This document shows positions 8,814-17,447 of a stretch of 64,000 bases of DNA, one piece after another (position 1 is the first letter of the stretch; each line of letters starts with the position of its first letter). The position numbers and the translations under genes were made by a program. The stretch is taken from the NCBI GenBank assembly GCA_022566315.1, contig JADFJC010000005.1, forward strand, positions 1-64,000, in the 5' to 3' direction. This stretch comes from Planctomycetota bacterium (GTDB lineage Bacteria; Planctomycetota; Phycisphaerae; Sedimentisphaerales; Anaerobacaceae). The notes below the pieces were generated by a model, which was not told the DNA's origin, searched no databases, and saw nothing but the letters and a program-made list of their open reading frames with translations.

Positions 8814-10319
8814 ATGAACTTTTTCCAAAAGATAATGCTGGTTTGGCAAAAGATAGGCCTCGTTCAGCGGGCCTTGCTTATTGCGCTTTTTCTTACATTT
8901 GTTGCTGCCGCCGCTCTTCTTACTTATTGGGCCCGCAGGCCTGATATGAGAATGCTATACCAGGAAGTTGCGCTCGAAGAGGCAGCTAAGATTACGGAGA
9001 AAATCAGTGATAAAGGCATTGCTTACGAATTGCGAAACGGCGGGACAAGTATCTACGTGCCGAAAGAACAGGTATATCAGCTTCGTTTGGATATGGCAAA
9101 AGAGGGCCTTCCGGTAGGTGAACAGGGCGGTTACAAGATATTTGATAATGAAAAAATCGGCATCAGCCCGTTCGTCCAAAGCGTCAACCTCAAGCGAGCA
9201 CTCCAGGAAGAGCTTGCCAAGAGCATCCAAATGATAGACGGTGTCGTTCACGTCCGTATCCATTTAGCAAGCCCTGAACAAACGCTTTTTACATCTAATG
9301 CCGGCAAAAGCACCGCTTCTGTGATTCTTCGACTAAGACCGGGTTATAAATTGAGCGCTTTGAATATCGCGGCAATTACTCATCTGGTCTCCGGCAGTGT
9401 TGAAGGGCTTACATCCGAAAATGTTACCGTGATAGACAGCCAGGGCAATCTTCTTTCTCGTGAGTCTGACCCAACTATGGCCAGCGGGGCAAGTACTGTT
9501 CAGGATTATAGGGAAAGGGTAGAGGAGAGTTTAGCCCGCAAGGTTGAGGACATGCTTGATGTTGTTTTAGGCCCCGGCCGGGCAACGGTAAAGGTCAGTG
9601 CCGTTATTGATATGAACAGCGTTAGCACCGTTACAGAAAAGCTTGACCCAAAGGGAGTGACTACAAAAGAAGAGATTGTAAGCGGTTCTGAAACTGGAGC
9701 CAGCACACCATCGGCCGATGGCGGGCCAGCCATACCGGGAATCGTAAAGAAAGATGAAACAATTATTACCGAATACGAGGTTGGCAAGACTGTAAAGCAG
9801 GAGATTATTTTGCCGGGCCAAATAAAATCTCTGAAAGTAGCGGCTTTTGTTGACTTGTCGATATCAGACGCTAATGAGGCAGGTTCCGGTAGCAGCACTG
9901 CAAAGATAATGCAAGAATCTGATGTGGTGGCAATTATTCAAAATGCTCTTGGTCTTGAGGATGCAACTGCGATCAAAGTAGTTGATGTTAAGTTCAATCG
10001 TCCGTTTGCATCACTGGTTGAGGAAGAGCCTTCCAGTTGGCCTCGCTATATAGCAATTGCCCGCCAGGCTTCCTTAGGCATTATGGCAGTTTGCGCGCTG
10101 CTCGTTCTTCGTATGTTTCGTGGCGCAAAGAGTAAGGTGGCATCGACGGCCGCAGCAGGGCAATTGCCCGAAGCTGAAGGGGCCGCCGGGCTTCTTCCAG
10201 GTGGAGGCGGGAGCTCCGAGCCATTAGTCTTGCGCAAACAGATAGCCGGTGCTTTGGAACAAGACCCTGAGCGTGTCAGGCAATTGTTTGCCAGTTGGCT
10301 CGAAGAAAAGGCGGAATAA
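8814..10319 (+). CDS. fliF: Flagellar MS-ring protein FliF
   Basis: LYQEVALEEAAKITEKISDKGIAYELRNGGTSIYVPKEQVYQLRLDMAKEGLP...; YscJ/FliF-type region, two TM segments. Confidence 0.95.
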   Translation: MNFFQKIMLVWQKIGLVQRALLIALFLTFVAAAALLTYWARRPDMRMLYQEVALEEAAKITEKISDKGIAYELRNGGTSIYVPKEQVYQLRLDMAKEGLPVGEQGGYKIFDNEKIGISPFVQSVNLKRALQEELAKSIQMIDGVVHVRIHLASPEQTLFTSNAGKSTASVILRLRPGYKLSALNIAAITHLVSGSVEGLTSENVTVIDSQGNLLSRESDPTMASGASTVQDYRERVEESLARKVEDMLDVVLGPGRATVKVSAVIDMNSVSTVTEKLDPKGVTTKEEIVSGSETGASTPSADGGPAIPGIVKKDETIITEYEVGKTVKQEIILPGQIKSLKVAAFVDLSISDANEAGSGSSTAKIMQESDVVAIIQNALGLEDATAIKVVDVKFNRPFASLVEEEPSSWPRYIAIARQASLGIMAVCALLVLRMFRGAKSKVASTAAAGQLPEAEGAAGLLPGGGGSSEPLVLRKQIAGALEQDPERVRQLFASWLEEKAE

Positions 10320-10500
10320 AAATCGCAATGCATGAATCATAATGCGTATAGCGAAATAATAAGCAACACGATATACAAGACGTGAATATCGAATGCCGAA
10401 CAAGGAACATCAAATTTCGAGCAGAAAATTTCTTCGAACGAGATACAAGGCAGGTATCCGTCCGTTGCGGACTTCTGGCAGGCGGCTCCGAGATACGAAA

Positions 10501-11583
10501 ATGGTATTGACGGGTAAACAAAAGGCTGCAATGTTGTTGATGAGCTTGGATTCAGCAACCGCTGCTGAGCTGCTTAAAGGTGTTGACGCCAAGGTGGTTC
10601 AGGAATTGGCAGTGGAATTGGCACATCTGGATGCCGATGGTTTCAGCAGGAGCAGGCAGAGCTTGAAACTTGCCCGGCAGTTCTGTAATTCGCTGCAGAC
10701 CAATCGTGGTTTTCACCTTAATGGCTTTCTGAAAGAAGTATTGAAGATTACCGTAGGTGATAAGAAGACAGAGCATATCCAGGCCGGAATACAGGAACTG
10801 CTGTACAAAGACGACCCTTTCATATCTATTCGTTCCGCCGAGTCCCAAAGGATAGCATCGGTTCTGGAGAGTGAGCACCCTCAGACTGCTGCGGTAGTTT
10901 TATCAGGACTGCCGACGGAGAAAAACTCGGAGGTGCTCAGCTTTTTGGACTGGAGTATCCGAGTTAGTGTTGTCAACAGGATGAGCGGTTGTGGGGCTAT
11001 GAGCGGCGAAGCAAAGAGGCGAATAGCAGAAGTGGTTTGCAGACGTCTTGAGGCTATTGCTACCCCCGTGCGTTCTTGCGAAAGCAATCCGCAGGACACC
11101 TTGCGGTGGAACGGGGGTGCAGGTGGACTTTCACCAACACTCGTCGCGGCGAAGGCCAAGGCCGCAGCAGGACAGTCTGAACCGTCTTTAAGAAAATTAG
11201 CTGTGATTTTGCGAAACATGGGTAAAGAGATTCGAGATGGTCTGCTCGGCTTCATACAGCGCAAAGACAGACGGGCCGGTGAAATGGCAGCTGACTTAAT
11301 GATAGTATGGAAGGATATTCCACAACTTGCTGACAGGTCGCTGCAGAGGGCCTTGAGAAGAATTGACGTAAAGAAATTAGCGTTGGCATTGGTCAAGGCC
11401 GACAATAAGCTCGTTCAGAAAATAAAATACAATATCTCTGAGCCGATGGCTGTTGTTCTGAATGAGCAGGCGTTACTTGTGTCAGCTTACGGAAAGGAAG
11501 ATATTGAGCAAGCCAGAGCGGAAATTGTCCAGGTCTTGCGGGAAATGAATGAGAAAGGTGAGCTTGCATTTATAGAAGAATGA
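10501..11583 (+). CDS. FliG-like flagellar motor switch protein, divergent paralog 1
   Basis: MVLTGKQKAAMLLMSLDSATAAELLKGVDAKVVQ...EHPQTAAVVLSGLP... ; ORF opens at 10393 but 10501 aligns with the second fliG start. Confidence 0.85.
   Translation: MVLTGKQKAAMLLMSLDSATAAELLKGVDAKVVQELAVELAHLDADGFSRSRQSLKLARQFCNSLQTNRGFHLNGFLKEVLKITVGDKKTEHIQAGIQELLYKDDPFISIRSAESQRIASVLESEHPQTAAVVLSGLPTEKNSEVLSFLDWSIRVSVVNRMSGCGAMSGEAKRRIAEVVCRRLEAIATPVRSCESNPQDTLRWNGGAGGLSPTLVAAKAKAAAGQSEPSLRKLAVILRNMGKEIRDGLLGFIQRKDRRAGEMAADLMIVWKDIPQLADRSLQRALRRIDVKKLALALVKADNKLVQKIKYNISEPMAVVLNEQALLVSAYGKEDIEQARAEIVQVLREMNEKGELAFIEE
11062..11118 (+). repeat. Palindromic element in frame in fliG1
   Basis: ACCCCCGT (11062-11069) and ACGGGGGT (11111-11118) are perfect inverted ends, with CCGCAggacaccTTGCGG nested; encodes TPVRSCESNPQDTLRWNGG, absent from fliG2. 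Confidence 0.65.
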
Positions 11584-11587
11584 TGCG

Positions 11588-12580
11588 ATGTTGACGGGTA
11601 AACAAAAAGCTGCGATGTTGTTAATGAGTCTGGATGCTGCAACTGCTACTGAACTGCTCAAGGGACTTGACGTTGAGGAGATTCAGGAGATTGCTATGGA
11701 GCTTGCGCGAATCGACGCATCGGAGCAGCGCGATGCCAGGGAACAAGCGAAGGTTGCCCAGGAGTTCTTTAGCTCACTTCAACAAAAGCAAACACGTAAA
11801 TTTAGCATGAAAACTTTTCTTAACGAAATACTTGTAAGCGTACTCGGCAAAGACGGTGCCGAGAAAATCCAATCCCAGGTTAAAAAGGTTACGGGGGATA
11901 AAGACCTGTTTGTGGATATTCGTCTGGCCAGTACGGACGAATTGGTTCTTGCGCTGGATGGTGAACACCCACAGACGATTGCTGTGGTACTTTCTGAGCT
12001 GGCTCCGAAGAAAAGTCAGGATGTTCTGTCGCGTTTGGGTGAAGAAGCTCGGCTCAAAGCTGTGTGCAGGATGACGAATCCTGAACTGGTGGGCAGCGGA
12101 GTAAAACAGCGGATGGCATTTACGGTTAGCGAACGGCTAAAGAGTCTCAAAGGAGAGACTCTTGCAGAAAAACCGGAGCAAACTCTACGAAAGCTGGCTA
12201 TTGTGCTGAGTGGTCTGGAAAAAGACCTGCGAGACCAGCTACTTGATGAACTCAACAAGCATGATGAGGAAACCTCCACAATGGTAAAGCGTTTGATGAT
12301 AACGTGGGAAGATATTCCGTCAATAGCGGACAGGTCTATGCAGGAAGCGCTGCGAGCCGTGGAGCCGGGCAAATTAGCGGTGGCGCTTTATGGAGCAGAT
12401 GAAGATATCATGCAAAAAATACGCTCAAATATATCTGAGCGGGCTGCAGCTATGCTTGATGAAGAAATCTCATTGATGCAGGAGCCGCTGGAAAAGGAAG
12501 TTCTTGATGCCAGAGAAGAAGTTGTCGGTCCGCTGCGGGATGCCAATGAGCAAGGGACACTTAGGGTGACAGGGCGATAG
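11588..12580 (+). CDS. fliG: Flagellar motor switch protein FliG (paralog 2)
   Basis: MLTGKQKAAMLLMSLDAATATELLKGLDVEEIQEIAMELARID...EHPQTIAVVLSELAPKKSQDVLSRL...ALRAVEPGKLAVALYGADEDIMQKIRSNISERAAAMLDEEISLM. Confidence 0.93.
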   Translation: MLTGKQKAAMLLMSLDAATATELLKGLDVEEIQEIAMELARIDASEQRDAREQAKVAQEFFSSLQQKQTRKFSMKTFLNEILVSVLGKDGAEKIQSQVKKVTGDKDLFVDIRLASTDELVLALDGEHPQTIAVVLSELAPKKSQDVLSRLGEEARLKAVCRMTNPELVGSGVKQRMAFTVSERLKSLKGETLAEKPEQTLRKLAIVLSGLEKDLRDQLLDELNKHDEETSTMVKRLMITWEDIPSIADRSMQEALRAVEPGKLAVALYGADEDIMQKIRSNISERAAAMLDEEISLMQEPLEKEVLDAREEVVGPLRDANEQGTLRVTGR

Positions 12581-12584
12581 CAGA

Positions 12585-13145
12585 ATGACACAGACACTTA
12601 CAATCCATCTTGAGAAGCCGATTACCTCGGCTAAAATCCTGGATGATTCCGCCGGTCGCGGCAGAGCGGATTCAGCAGCAAATTCCGAGCAAATTCTGAC
12701 ACGGGATTCAGAGGCTCAGAAAACTGCATTTTCGCAGGCTTATCAGGCAATTAATAGTGTGGTTACCAAGCTCAATCAGTTTTACGACAAAATATTTGTC
12801 GAGCATAAAGAAGAAATTGCCAAACTTTCGGTGGAAATCGCCAGAAAGATTTTGATGCAAAAAGTAGAAGATGGTGCATATGAAATAGAATCTATTGTTA
12901 AGGAAGCACTCAACAATGCTCCAACTCGCCAGAATATAGTGGTGCATTTGAACCCTGAAGACCTTGCGCAATGCCAGAAGGCACAGCAGGATGAAGCAGA
13001 CGGCGCCTTAGCCGGCGTTAAGTTTGTTTCTGACCCGAATATCGGGCGGGCAGAGTGCCTGCTTGAGAGCCCCAAAGGAATAATCGAATCGTTGATTAAC
13101 GAACATCTGGAAAGAATAGGTAAAGCACTTAAAAAGGCGGAATGA
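12585..13145 (+). CDS. fliH: Flagellar assembly protein FliH
   Basis: EEIAKLSVEIARKILMQKVEDGAYEIESIVKEALNNAP...VVHLNPEDLAQCQ...GRAECLLESPKGIIESLINEHLERIGKAL; between fliG and fliI. Confidence 0.88.
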   Translation: MTQTLTIHLEKPITSAKILDDSAGRGRADSAANSEQILTRDSEAQKTAFSQAYQAINSVVTKLNQFYDKIFVEHKEEIAKLSVEIARKILMQKVEDGAYEIESIVKEALNNAPTRQNIVVHLNPEDLAQCQKAQQDEADGALAGVKFVSDPNIGRAECLLESPKGIIESLINEHLERIGKALKKAE

Positions 13146-13148
13146 GTT

Positions 13149-14630
13149 ATGGCTACGAGCCCCGTTAGAAATTCTGCAACAAGTGGTATAAGCCCATTAG
13201 AAGTCCTTGCTGTTAGCAGGACAGACGAGAGGTGTCTTAGTCCTGATGGGGCGATACAAAAAGGAAAGATTTCTAACGGGGCGAGCGAGGTTAGTAACAG
13301 TTTGATTGATTTTGAGAAGTTTCACTCGGCGCTGCGCGATGTAAATTTGTTGGATTGTCAGGGTTTTGTGGTCCGGGTCTCCGGTCTGACGGTCGAATCT
13401 GCCGGTCCGGCAATAGGTTTAGGAGAACTTTGCGGCATCCAGATTCGTGATGGTCGGCGTGTGTTAGCTGAAGTGGTAGGTTTCCAGAATGACCATCTTA
13501 TCCTGTTGCCGTTGGAGCATATAGATGGTATATCGCCGGGCGATACGGTAACCGCACGCACTACTGTCCGGCATATTACCTTAAGCGAAAGTATCTTGGG
13601 TAGGGTAGTGAACGGGTTGGGAGAGCCTATAGATAATAAAGGCCCGTTAACAGGGACGGATAAGAGGGCATTGGATGCAAATAGTCCGCCACCTTTGAGC
13701 CGGGAGAAAATTACCAGTCCTTTGGCTTTGGGCATCAGGTCGATGGACGGTGTATTAACTTTTGGCAAGGGGCAGCGCGTAGGTATTTTCTCGGGCAGCG
13801 GAGTGGGCAAGAGTGTTTTGCTTGGCGATATTGCCAATTCGAGTGAGGCAAATGTCAATGTGGTGGCGCTGATAGGTGAGCGTGGCAGAGAGGTTCGGGA
13901 ATTTATCGAGGAAGACCTCGGTGCAGAGGGTTTGGCACGCAGCGTGGTTGTCGTTGCCACCTCGGATTCGCCCCCCATTCAGCGAGTAAAGGCGGCATTC
14001 GTAGCGGTTACAATTGCCGAATACTTCAGAGACAAGGGCAAAAATGTTTTGTTTATGATGGACTCGCTAACTCGCTTTGCCCAGGCCCAGCGTCAAATAG
14101 GTCTTGCCGCGGGTGAGCCGCCGACGACAAAAGGTTACTGTCCGAGCGTTTTTTCACTAATGCCGAGACTTATCGAACGTTTGGGCTGCGCCGAAACCGG
14201 CAGTATTACAGGCATTTTGACCGTACTGGTGGAGAACGATGATTTGGCGGACCCCGTGGCTGATAGTGCCAGGAGTCTGCTGGATGGGCATATAGTTCTG
14301 TCAAGGAAATTGGCTGAGAGGAACCATTATCCCGCTGTGGATATTTTACAGAGTGTCAGCCGATTGATGCCTGCGGTGGTCAGCAAAGAGCACCAGCTTG
14401 CCGCACAGAAGCTCAAAGAAATATACGCTATTTATATTGATGCTGAAGACTTAATAAACATTGGAGCGTTTTCGTCGGGCAGCAATCGACGTATTGACGG
14501 AGCGGTAGCCTTGATTGACAGGATAAACAACTTTCTTATTCAGCCTATTCGAGAGAGGACCGATTTCAAAGAGACTGTCAAGCAGTTGACTGCTATTACC
14601 CGGTCGTGGGATAAGCTGCTGGGTTCCTAA
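13149..14630 (+). CDS. fliI: Flagellum-specific ATPase FliI
   Basis: GQRVGIFSGSGVGKSVLLGDIA Walker A, NVLFMMDSLTRFAQAQRQIGLAAGEPPTTKGYCPSVFSLMPRLIERLG. Confidence 0.97.
   Translation: MATSPVRNSATSGISPLEVLAVSRTDERCLSPDGAIQKGKISNGASEVSNSLIDFEKFHSALRDVNLLDCQGFVVRVSGLTVESAGPAIGLGELCGIQIRDGRRVLAEVVGFQNDHLILLPLEHIDGISPGDTVTARTTVRHITLSESILGRVVNGLGEPIDNKGPLTGTDKRALDANSPPPLSREKITSPLALGIRSMDGVLTFGKGQRVGIFSGSGVGKSVLLGDIANSSEANVNVVALIGERGREVREFIEEDLGAEGLARSVVVVATSDSPPIQRVKAAFVAVTIAEYFRDKGKNVLFMMDSLTRFAQAQRQIGLAAGEPPTTKGYCPSVFSLMPRLIERLGCAETGSITGILTVLVENDDLADPVADSARSLLDGHIVLSRKLAERNHYPAVDILQSVSRLMPAVVSKEHQLAAQKLKEIYAIYIDAEDLINIGAFSSGSNRRIDGAVALIDRINNFLIQPIRERTDFKETVKQLTAITRSWDKLLGS
13159..13282 (+). repeat. 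MITE/RPE-like element within the fliI N-terminus
   Basis: Perfect 14-bp terminal inverted repeats GCCCCGTTAGAAAT (13159-13172) / ATTTCTAACGGGGC (13269-13282), internal GTCCTTGCTgttAGCAGGAC hairpin; open in the fliI frame. Confidence 0.8.
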
Positions 14631-14635
14631 AATGC

Positions 14636-14714
<79 letters not shown>

Positions 14715-14759
14715 ACTCTGGCTTCAGCCTTTATTGAGAGTGGAAAAATTGGAAATTAA

Positions 14760-15218
14760 ATGAAACGGTTTGTATGGCGGTTGCAGCGTGTTCTTGACAT
14801 AAGGAAAAAGGAAGAACAAAAAGCCAGAGCAGAATTGCTTGAGCTGACGGAAAGGTTAGTTGAGACACGAGGCGAGCTGCTGGCACGGCGGAAGATGTTA
14901 GAGGATATAATTGATGGTTTAACCGGCGAAAATCCCAAGAAGCGATTAGGCAAGCAGGAATTTTTTCTAAAGTTTTCGGCGGCAAGTGATGAGCAGATTA
15001 AGAAACTCGAAGATAAAGTGAAAGAGCTGGAGTTACAACAAAGAGACAAAATTGCAGAAGTTATAAAACTCAGAAGGTTTAAAGAATGCCTGGAAAAATT
15101 TCGGACCGAAGCAAAGATGCGATTTATAAAGGAACAAGAGAAACTTGAGCAAAAACAATTGGATGAGGGATCTATAGTTTCATTTGTTCGAAAAACACAA
15201 AGTAAAGTTAGGATCTGA
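14760..15218 (+). CDS. fliJ: Flagellar export protein FliJ
   Basis: MKRFVWRLQRVLDIRKKEEQKARAELLELTERLVETRGEL...; coiled coil, directly after fliI. Confidence 0.85.
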   Translation: MKRFVWRLQRVLDIRKKEEQKARAELLELTERLVETRGELLARRKMLEDIIDGLTGENPKKRLGKQEFFLKFSAASDEQIKKLEDKVKELELQQRDKIAEVIKLRRFKECLEKFRTEAKMRFIKEQEKLEQKQLDEGSIVSFVRKTQSKVRI

Positions 15219-15233
15219 AGTTTTGCAAAAGTT

Positions 15234-15974
15234 TTGTTAGGAGAAAAACCAGTGAGTAAGAAACTGATAATAATCACGGCGGCAGCGGGACTGGTAAGTT
15301 TTGCCGGAGCGTTTGTCTTGGGGTGGCTTACTAAACCACCTTTGGCAAGCCGTCCCGATGAATCGGGTCAGCCGGCGCTTGCCGACGTGGAGACTGTTCC
15401 GGAATTTCCCCAGCCTGGAGTCGGTGTGATAAGTGCTGTTGGTACGGCTTCCGACAGAGAGAAAAAAGCTATGACGGAAAAGCAGCTCAAGAATCTTGTC
15501 TTTGAGGTCAGGGAAAAAGTGCAGGAGTATAACGATAAGCTGCAAGAACTTGGAGTGCGGGAACAAAGATTGCAGAGGGCCCAGGATACGTTAAAAGAAG
15601 ACATTAAGAACCTCGATAATCTGCGAATCGAGCTTATTTCAATCGTCACCAGTCTCAAGGATGAGCGCGATAAGTTGCTCAAAAGCAAGCTTGAGATTGC
15701 CCAGACCGAGAAGGACAACCTTGTATTGATAGCAGCTACCTATGACAAGATGGATGCAGGCAGTGCCGGCAAGATATTGATTAGTATGTGTACGAGCCAA
15801 ACGCAACCTGGTAAGGTTGATAGCCAGAGCAGTGGCTTTGATGAGGCGGTGAAGATTCTGTACTATATGACCGAGAGGACCAAAGCCAAACTGTTGGCTG
15901 AGTTAACCAATACTGAGTCCAATCTGGCAGCGTTTTTAACCCGGAGATTAAAACTGGTATTTGAAGGAAAGTAA
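15234..15974 (+). CDS. MotE-like flagellar protein (one TM, coiled coil)
   Basis: N-terminal TM, central coiled coil, C-terminal YDKMDAGSAGKILISM...EAVKILYYMTERTKAKLLAELTNTESNLAAFLTRRLK reminiscent of MotE/MgtE-N-type regions; before motA. Confidence 0.65.
   Translation: MLGEKPVSKKLIIITAAAGLVSFAGAFVLGWLTKPPLASRPDESGQPALADVETVPEFPQPGVGVISAVGTASDREKKAMTEKQLKNLVFEVREKVQEYNDKLQELGVREQRLQRAQDTLKEDIKNLDNLRIELISIVTSLKDERDKLLKSKLEIAQTEKDNLVLIAATYDKMDAGSAGKILISMCTSQTQPGKVDSQSSGFDEAVKILYYMTERTKAKLLAELTNTESNLAAFLTRRLKLVFEGK
15344..15383 (+). repeat. Palindromic element in frame in the motE-like gene
   Basis: GGCAAGCcgtCCCGATgaATCGGGtcagccggcGCTTGCC nested inverted repeat; CCCGAT...ATCGGG also occurs in intergenic 6932-6951. 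Confidence 0.6.
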
Positions 15975-16749
15975 TCCCGTGGATATTGCAACGATAATAG
16001 GGATAATTTTTGGTTTTTTGGTCATTATAACCGCCATTGTTGCGGGTGGTGGTTGGCAGATGTTCATCCATATTCCCTCAATGGCCATCACCATAGGGGG
16101 CATGCTGTGTGCTACGCTCATACATTTTTCACTGCCGCAGTTTTTGGGAATATTTTCGGTAATCAAGAAAACGGTCATTGCCAAGATACCGTCACAGTCG
16201 GAGCTGATTCAAAAAATGGTTAACTTCGCAGCCATCAACAGACGTGACGGGGCGTTGGCTTTGGAGCAGGAGATTCCTAACTTAGACAATATATTTTTCA
16301 TCAAGGGCTTGCAGATGCTTGTGGATGGACGGGATGCCGAACAAATTCGGGACTTTATGTCTATAGAGATTCAGTACCTTCAGGAGCGCCATTTGACCGG
16401 CAAAAAGATTTTGGAGTTTATGGGGTCGTCCGCACCTGCTTTTGGGATGATAGGCACACTTATCGGTCTGGTGCAAATGCTTAGAAACCTGAGTTCACCT
16501 GAAGCGATTGGTGGAGGAATGGCGGTAGCTTTGCTTACTACTTTTTATGGTGCGTTATCAGCAAATTTGCTTTTTATCCCATTGGCAGGCAAATTGGGGA
16601 TTTATTCTAAAGCAGAAACAACCGTAATAGAGATGATTGTAGAAGGTGTCTGTGCTATTGCGCAAGGTGATAATCCAACCATTGTTCGAGAAAAACTCCA
16701 GGCATTTATCTCACAGGGCAGACGGGAAGAAGTAAAGGCTACTGTATAA
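15961..16749 (+). CDS. motA: Flagellar stator protein MotA
   Basis: VDIATIIGIIFGFLVIITAIVAGGGWQMFIHIPSMAITIGGMLCATLIHF...SSAPAFGMIGTLIGLVQMLRNL; start probably GTG 15979 or TTG 15961. Confidence 0.93.
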   Translation: MKESNPVDIATIIGIIFGFLVIITAIVAGGGWQMFIHIPSMAITIGGMLCATLIHFSLPQFLGIFSVIKKTVIAKIPSQSELIQKMVNFAAINRRDGALALEQEIPNLDNIFFIKGLQMLVDGRDAEQIRDFMSIEIQYLQERHLTGKKILEFMGSSAPAFGMIGTLIGLVQMLRNLSSPEAIGGGMAVALLTTFYGALSANLLFIPLAGKLGIYSKAETTVIEMIVEGVCAIAQGDNPTIVREKLQAFISQGRREEVKATV

Positions 16750-17447
16750 TGGGACATAGGAGCAAACAGGCAGAACCCGATGAAACTCCAGGCGCACCGA
16801 TATGGATGGTAACTTTCAGTGATTGTATGACGCTGCTGTTGACGTTCTTTGTGCTTCTTTTGAGTTTTTCGTCTTTCGATGACAAAGTTTTTCGGAAATT
16901 AAGAATGGGTTTCATGGAGGCTCTGCCCGGGATCAGCCAGCCGGACGAAAAAAATAGAGATGCAGTCCTGCCTATAGAGCAAATTGAAACGATACCGGAG
17001 CTGGTCGAAGGCAGCGAAAAACCTACTTTGATTAAAGGGTTGGACGACAACTTAAAAGAAGATACGCCCACGGATTTTCGCCGCTGGAAGGTTTTCACAA
17101 TCTCATCGGAAAAAATCTTTTGGGGTAGAGGTACGCTTATTTCGGCTGAAGGTCGTCGCATTATGACTAAAATGGCGTCATTCTTAAAAGAGGTACCCAG
17201 CCGTGTAGTTGTTAGCGAAAATGGGCCGGCGAGCGAAGAGGGCGCTGAACAGCTTGGTTTGCCGCGGGCTTGGGCGGTCATGGAGTATCTTACAACCGAG
17301 CAGAATCTTAATAAAAAGTGGTTCAGCATCTCGGCGGCAAGTACTCTGGCTCAAGAGGGCCTCAGAAGGGGTGAGCCTGCCCGCGCGAGCCTGGAGCCTG
17401 AACGTACTGTTAAGATAGTTTTGTTAGAACGGAGCGTTTACAATTGA
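16749..17447 (+). CDS. motB: MotB-like stator protein 1
   Basis: APIWMVTFSDCMTLLLTFFVLLLSFSSFDD plug/TM with the conserved Asp; C-terminal OmpA-like region. Confidence 0.88.
   Translation: MGHRSKQAEPDETPGAPIWMVTFSDCMTLLLTFFVLLLSFSSFDDKVFRKLRMGFMEALPGISQPDEKNRDAVLPIEQIETIPELVEGSEKPTLIKGLDDNLKEDTPTDFRRWKVFTISSEKIFWGRGTLISAEGRRIMTKMASFLKEVPSRVVVSENGPASEEGAEQLGLPRAWAVMEYLTTEQNLNKKWFSISAASTLAQEGLRRGEPARASLEPERTVKIVLLERSVYN

Noticed and set aside
10393-10500. N-terminal extension of fliG1 (MPNKEHQISSRKFLRTRYKAGIRPL...)
   Set aside because: Low-complexity repeat spacer with a GTCCGTTGCGGAC palindrome; FliG homology begins at 10501.
13358-13978. 206-aa minus-strand ORF antisense to fliI
   Set aside because: Shadow ORF opposite a strongly conserved gene; no recognisable domain. 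Same judgement for 10881-11405, 9506-9898, 6363-6902, 14756-15277 and 18892-19443.
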